Assembly: GCA_039188975.1 (NCBI GenBank)
Contig: JBCCYT010000045.1
Location: forward strand, 1 to 26,618
Origin: UBA11606 sp039188975
GTDB lineage: Bacteria > Actinomycetota > Acidimicrobiia > Acidimicrobiales > Aldehydirespiratoraceae
Length of the DNA: 26,618 nucleotides
Reading direction: 5' to 3'
Shown in pieces: positions 23,104-26,618 of the stretch (position 1 is the first letter of the stretch; every line of letters begins with the position of its first letter). The position numbers were made by a program, and so were the translations under genes. The notes below the pieces were generated by a model. The model was given only the letters and a program-made list of their open reading frames with translations. It did not search any database and was not told where the DNA came from.

Positions 23104-23154
23104 CGTTTGATCAGAGTTTCTTTTCGCTCCACCCGACCAGCGATGATTGCCGCC

Positions 23155-24168
23155 ATGCGCACCCGTTACACCGATGACGAGATCGCCGTCCGTGACGCCT
23201 TCCTCGACTTCTTCACCAACGAAAGCCCGCCGGCAACGGTCCGTTCGGCGGCTGAAGGCACCGGCTTCGACCCGGCCCTGTGGGCTGCCCTTGCGGCGAT
23301 GGGCGCACCCGGCATGGCCCTTCCCGAGTCGCTCGGTGGCGCGGCCGCCGCACTCACCGATCTCGCCGTCGTGGTCGATGTCGCCGGCGCCCACCTCGCC
23401 CCGGTCCCACTGATCGAGCACGCGGTCGCCGCTCGCGCGATCGCGCGGGCCGGCAGCCATGACGACCTCGTCAGCGAACTCGCTGCAGGATCCGCCATCG
23501 CCACCCTGGCCCTTCGCCCACCGGTCGACGACACCGCTCGGGTCGTTCCCGCAGGCGCTATCGCTGATGTCGTGCTCCATCACCGCCATGGCCAGACGGC
23601 CCTCGCGCATGGTGGAGCGCCGAGCGCCAAGCTTCCCAACACCGCCGACCTCCCGCTCGCCCACCGCTCCGTCACCGACGCCACCCCCATCGACCTCGAT
23701 GCCGACGGGTGGGCCCAAACCCTCGACGAGTGGCGAGCCCTCACCGCTGTCGCCTACGTCGGTCTCGCGAAGCGGGCCATCGAGATCGGCGTTGCCTACG
23801 CGAAAGAACGCCTCCAGTTCGGCGTACTGATCGGCACGTTTCAAGCTGTGCAACACGGCTTCGCCGACGCCGCCACCTCGGTCGAAGGCGCTCACTTGCT
23901 TGCGCAACGAGCTGTCTGGGCACTCGAGACCGAGCAGCCGGGCGCATCGCGCCTCGCCAGCATGGCCCTGCTCTTCGCCGCCGAGTCAGCCCGCTTCGCG
24001 ACCGACCGTTCGGTGCAGTATCACGGCGGCTACGGCTTCTCCGAGGAGTACGACATCCAGCTCTACCACCGCCATGCCACCGCCTGGATTCTGCAGCTCG
24101 GGGACCCGGCGGCCGAGTACGCCCGACTCGCCGACCTCGAGTTCGGGCCCGTGAAGGGAGCTGCCTGA
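23155..24168 (+). CDS. acyl-CoA dehydrogenase, small (non-catalytic-type) subunit
   Basis: A 337-residue short acyl-CoA dehydrogenase. The middle beta domain lacks the SEPGSGSD signature, while the C-terminal part keeps the FAD-contact motif RLQFG (219-223) and YHGGYGFSEEY (289-299). This asymmetry is typical of the partner subunit in alpha2beta2 enzymes such as the mycobacterial ChsE/FadE pairs of cholesterol side-chain degradation. The start at 23155 is preferred; ATGs at 23143 and 23095 are in frame. The stop shares bases with the next start (TGATG), which supports a stoichiometric complex with the downstream large subunit. Confidence 0.9.
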   Translation: MRTRYTDDEIAVRDAFLDFFTNESPPATVRSAAEGTGFDPALWAALAAMGAPGMALPESLGGAAAALTDLAVVVDVAGAHLAPVPLIEHAVAARAIARAGSHDDLVSELAAGSAIATLALRPPVDDTARVVPAGAIADVVLHHRHGQTALAHGGAPSAKLPNTADLPLAHRSVTDATPIDLDADGWAQTLDEWRALTAVAYVGLAKRAIEIGVAYAKERLQFGVLIGTFQAVQHGFADAATSVEGAHLLAQRAVWALETEQPGASRLASMALLFAAESARFATDRSVQYHGGYGFSEEYDIQLYHRHATAWILQLGDPAAEYARLADLEFGPVKGAA

Positions 24169-25334
24169 TGGACTTCAGTTTTCCGCCCAGTGTCGAAGCC
24201 TTCCGCACCGAGGTCAAAGCGTTCCTTGCGGAGAACTTCGATGAGTCGATGCTCGACGTCACCCACGACGGCACGATGCACGTCCCCCGACTCCATGCTG
24301 CGCTCGCCGCCGAAGGCTGGCTCGCCGGACCCGTCCCCAAAGAGCTCGGCGGAGGTGGCCGCACGGCGCTCGAGTCGATCGTGCTCAACGAAGAGATGCA
24401 GCTCGCCCGAGCCCCGATCGACGCCATGGGGGTCACCGTGATCACGGCGGCGATCTTGCTGGAGCACGGCAGCGATCACCTCAAAGAGACAGTCGTCCCC
24501 CGCCTGTTGAATGGCGAGGCGCTCACGTCGTTCGGCTACACCGAACCCGAGTCGGGTTCCGACGTTGCGGCGGCGGCAACCAGGGCGGTCAAAGACGGAG
24601 ACGAGTGGGTCATCAACGGGGCGAAGATGTGGACGACGATGGCCCACATCGCCGATTACGTGATCCTCCTCACGCGCACCGACCCCGACGTACCCAAGCA
24701 CAAGGGCCTGACATTCTTTCTCGTTCCCTTCGCGACACCCGGCATCGAGATCCAGCCGGTGCCGACAATGGCCACGGAACGATCCAACGCCACCTTCTAC
24801 GACGACGTTCGCCTCTCCGACGAGTGGCGGGTCGGCGACGTCAACGGAGGGTGGGCGGTGATGAAGACTGCGCTGAAGTACGAGCGCGGCATCGCCGGCG
24901 GTCAGTTCATGTCACCACCGGTCATCGACGCCGCCGTCGATTGGGCGTCGACCCACGCCCGAGCCGACGGCAGCCGGCCGATCGACGACCCTGCGGTCCG
25001 TGAGCGGCTCGTACGAGCCCGGATCGATGTTGAAGTCTGTCGTGGGTTTGCCTACCACTGTGCCGACCTCGCCAACGAGGGCGCCATGTTCGGGGTTGAG
25101 GGCTCCATGACGAAGCTGTTTGCGAGCGAGACCTTCAAACGCCACTGTCGCGAAGCCCACGACATGATGGGGGCCGAAGGGCTCCTCACGTTCGAGTCGC
25201 CTGAAGCCCACCGTGATGGGCTGATCGAAGAAGCCCTGCGGCACTCCCCTGTCACCGCCATCTATGGCGGCACGAGCGAGATCAACCGGAACATGGTTGC
25301 CGAGGGATTCCTCGGCCTCCCCCGCGCCCGCTAG
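24168..25334 (+). CDS. acyl-CoA dehydrogenase, large subunit
   Basis: A 388-residue catalytic-type acyl-CoA dehydrogenase, starting MDFSFPPSVEAFR. The signature YTEPESGSD is at 124-132, and the C-terminal IYGGTSEINRN at 365-375 has Gly instead of the medium-chain Glu. Glu239 (KYERGIAGG) fits the helix-G base used in long-chain and isovaleryl-CoA dehydrogenases. Translation is coupled to the upstream small subunit by a 1-base overlap. Together they probably form a heteromeric enzyme for a bulky acyl-CoA, for example a steroid or branched chain; the substrate is inferred only from the subunit pattern. Confidence 0.92.
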   Translation: MDFSFPPSVEAFRTEVKAFLAENFDESMLDVTHDGTMHVPRLHAALAAEGWLAGPVPKELGGGGRTALESIVLNEEMQLARAPIDAMGVTVITAAILLEHGSDHLKETVVPRLLNGEALTSFGYTEPESGSDVAAAATRAVKDGDEWVINGAKMWTTMAHIADYVILLTRTDPDVPKHKGLTFFLVPFATPGIEIQPVPTMATERSNATFYDDVRLSDEWRVGDVNGGWAVMKTALKYERGIAGGQFMSPPVIDAAVDWASTHARADGSRPIDDPAVRERLVRARIDVEVCRGFAYHCADLANEGAMFGVEGSMTKLFASETFKRHCREAHDMMGAEGLLTFESPEAHRDGLIEEALRHSPVTAIYGGTSEINRNMVAEGFLGLPRAR

Positions 25335-25355
25335 TCGACAACCCGCCCGTCGAGA

Positions 25356-26429
25356 TCAGCTCCAGCGGGGGCGAAGCGCTGCATGCTCGATGTTGGGAAG
25401 GACGTGCTCCGCAACGAGGTCGCACTCGGCGATGTGGGTGTATCCCGAGAGGATGAACGCCTCCACACCAACCTCTTGATACGCCTTCAGCTTGGCGACG
25501 ACCTGGTCGGGGTCGCCCACGATGGCGGCACCTGCGCCAGAGCGGGCTCGGCCCACGCCGGTCCAGAGGTTCGCCTCGGCGTAGCCATCGCCGTCAGCGC
25601 CGTCACGCAGCTCGTTTTGGCGGGAGACACCAGCCGACTGGGTGTCGAGCGATTTGTTCCGGATCTGCTCACCGGTGTCGATGTCGAGCTTGGAGAGCAG
25701 CCGGTCGGCTGCCGCGCGAGCTTCGGCTTCGGTTTCGCGCACAATCATGTGGGCTCGCAGGCCATAGGTCAGCTCGCGACCAAATTCGTCAGCGCGCCGG
25801 CGCATGTCGACGACGGTTTCACCCACCGAAGCAACGGTGTCGGGCCAGGTGAGGAACACGTCGGCGGCCTCCGCTGCACACTGCTTGGCAGCTTCGGAGA
25901 ACCCGCCGAAATACATCGGCGGACAGCCAGGATTCACCGTGGCGATTCGGGGCGGGTCGAGGTCGAACTGGGCGAACTCGCCGTCGACCTCGAGACGCTC
26001 GCCGTTCAGCAGCGACCGCAGGCCGTGCATGAACTCGACGGTTCGCCGGTAACGAGGTGCCGAGTCGAGGGACTGGCCGGGCATGTCTGAACTGATGATG
26101 TTGATGGTCAAGCGCCCCTGAGCCATCTGGTCGATGGTTGCGAGCTGACGAGCGAGCTGGGGAAGCCACATCTCGCCGATGCGCACGGCGAGCAACAGGT
26201 TGATCTGATCGGTGTGGGTCGCAATCGCAGCCGCGAACGCAGTCGAGTCGATCCCGAGTTGGTAGCCGGACGGCAAGAGGATGTTGTCAAAGCCGTTGCG
26301 GTCAGCGGTTTGGACGATGTCTCGGCAATGGTCCCACGAACTCTGCAGTTCGGGGTTGGGCACCCCGAGGAATTCGTAGTCGTCATCGCACAGCGCACCG
26401 AACCAGGAAATCTCGATGGGGTCACTCAC
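25356..26429 (-). CDS. LLM-class flavin-dependent monooxygenase, SsuD-like
   Basis: A 357-residue FMN-dependent luciferase-like monooxygenase resembling alkanesulfonate monooxygenases. ISWFGALCDDD at 7-17, the substrate-side loop FDNILLPSGYQLGIDS (47-62), RIGEMWLPQLARQLATIDQMAQGRL and the PRYRRTVEFM segment are family-typical. The reaction would use FMNH2 and O2 from a separate reductase, which is not seen here. Related enzymes also act on dimethylsulfone or other substrates, so sulfonate use is not certain. The start GTG overlaps the stop of the upstream aldo/keto reductase by 4 bases. It converges on the acyl-CoA dehydrogenase with 21 bases between stops. Confidence 0.9.
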   Translation of the reverse strand: MSDPIEISWFGALCDDDYEFLGVPNPELQSSWDHCRDIVQTADRNGFDNILLPSGYQLGIDSTAFAAAIATHTDQINLLLAVRIGEMWLPQLARQLATIDQMAQGRLTINIISSDMPGQSLDSAPRYRRTVEFMHGLRSLLNGERLEVDGEFAQFDLDPPRIATVNPGCPPMYFGGFSEAAKQCAAEAADVFLTWPDTVASVGETVVDMRRRADEFGRELTYGLRAHMIVRETEAEARAAADRLLSKLDIDTGEQIRNKSLDTQSAGVSRQNELRDGADGDGYAEANLWTGVGRARSGAGAAIVGDPDQVVAKLKAYQEVGVEAFILSGYTHIAECDLVAEHVLPNIEHAALRPRWS

Positions 26430-26618
26430 GGCAGCGGCACCCCTTCACTGTCCTGCACGATGCGGTACACGTCGCTGCGATCGAGGCTGACGTCGAGCGC
26501 TGCGGCCGCGGCTCGCAGACGGGCCGGGTTCTGCGTGCCGAGGAGTGCGACCGGCGCAGCTGGATGCGCGAGCACGAAGGCGTAGCAGACCGCCGCCCGA
26601 TCGACGCCTTCACGTTCG
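26426..26618 (-). CDS. aldo/keto reductase, C-terminal fragment (runs off window)
   Basis: Only the last 63 residues are in the window; the gene continues past the right edge. They read like the end of an aldo/keto reductase: VDRAAVCYAFVLAHPAAPV, then a nucleotide-phosphate contact LLGTQNPARLRAAAAALDV and a final LDRSDVYRIVQ. This matches the YdhF/YcsN-type subgroup of NADPH-dependent enzymes in pattern. The GTGA overlap with the monooxygenase start indicates coupled expression. The catalytic Asp/Tyr/Lys/His lie outside the window. Confidence 0.75.
   Translation of the reverse strand, partial: EREGVDRAAVCYAFVLAHPAAPVALLGTQNPARLRAAAAALDVSLDRSDVYRIVQDSEGVPLP

Noticed and set aside
1..26618. 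CRISPR array, IS element, tRNA or rRNA
   Set aside because: No regularly spaced repeats, transposase motifs, terminal repeats of insertion type or cloverleaf/rRNA signatures were seen.

Overview
The window is GC-rich, densely packed bacterial chromosome. It holds 28 protein-coding genes, one of them cut by the right edge, and no gene-free stretch longer than about 300 bases. Frequent GTG starts, 1-4 base stop/start overlaps, a CarD regulator closely resembling the mycobacterial protein, and many acyl-CoA dehydrogenase, SDR, CaiB and thiolase genes point to an actinobacterium. Acidimicrobiia (Ilumatobacter-like) is my best guess, by inference and not from a marker gene. I saw no rRNA, tRNA, CRISPR array, IS element or phage gene.

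Left part (1-8700). After a C-rich low-complexity edge come leftward genes: an acyl-CoA dehydrogenase with an SDR directly upstream (an operon behind a perfect 16-bp palindrome), a protein with Clp N-terminal repeats but no ATPase, a YbaK-type deacylase coupled to a D-aminoacylase-like amidohydrolase, and a membrane-anchored YpfJ-type zinc metallopeptidase. Rightward genes follow: a CaiB/BaiF CoA-transferase and a secreted or anchored unknown with a polythreonine linker.

Middle part (8700-18500). A membrane GGDEF-EAL protein diverges from a lipoprotein glutaminyl cyclotransferase, which is tightly followed by a DEDDy-type 3'-5' exonuclease. Converging on the exonuclease is a leftward three-gene cassette (11988-14856): a beta-class DNA methyltransferase of likely m4C type with an extra C-terminal nuclease-like domain, a 115-residue unknown, and a 337-residue protein with a possible PD-(D/E)XK-type active site. 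All three are translationally coupled. This is the best candidate here for an undescribed restriction-modification or defence system. Then come an unknown 239-residue protein, an anchored TIM-barrel glycosidase-like protein, CarD with a strong bidirectional terminator, and an SRPBCC/DUF2085-like pair.

Right part (18500-26618). This is a lipid or steroid-type acyl-CoA catabolism region: SDR and thiolase (leftward), a divergent TetR regulator followed by an acyl-CoA dehydrogenase, a coupled small-plus-large acyl-CoA dehydrogenase pair, then an LLM flavin monooxygenase coupled to an aldo/keto reductase. A lone ArsI/CadI-type dioxygenase for organoarsenicals sits among these genes with its own AT-rich promoter and operator-like repeats.
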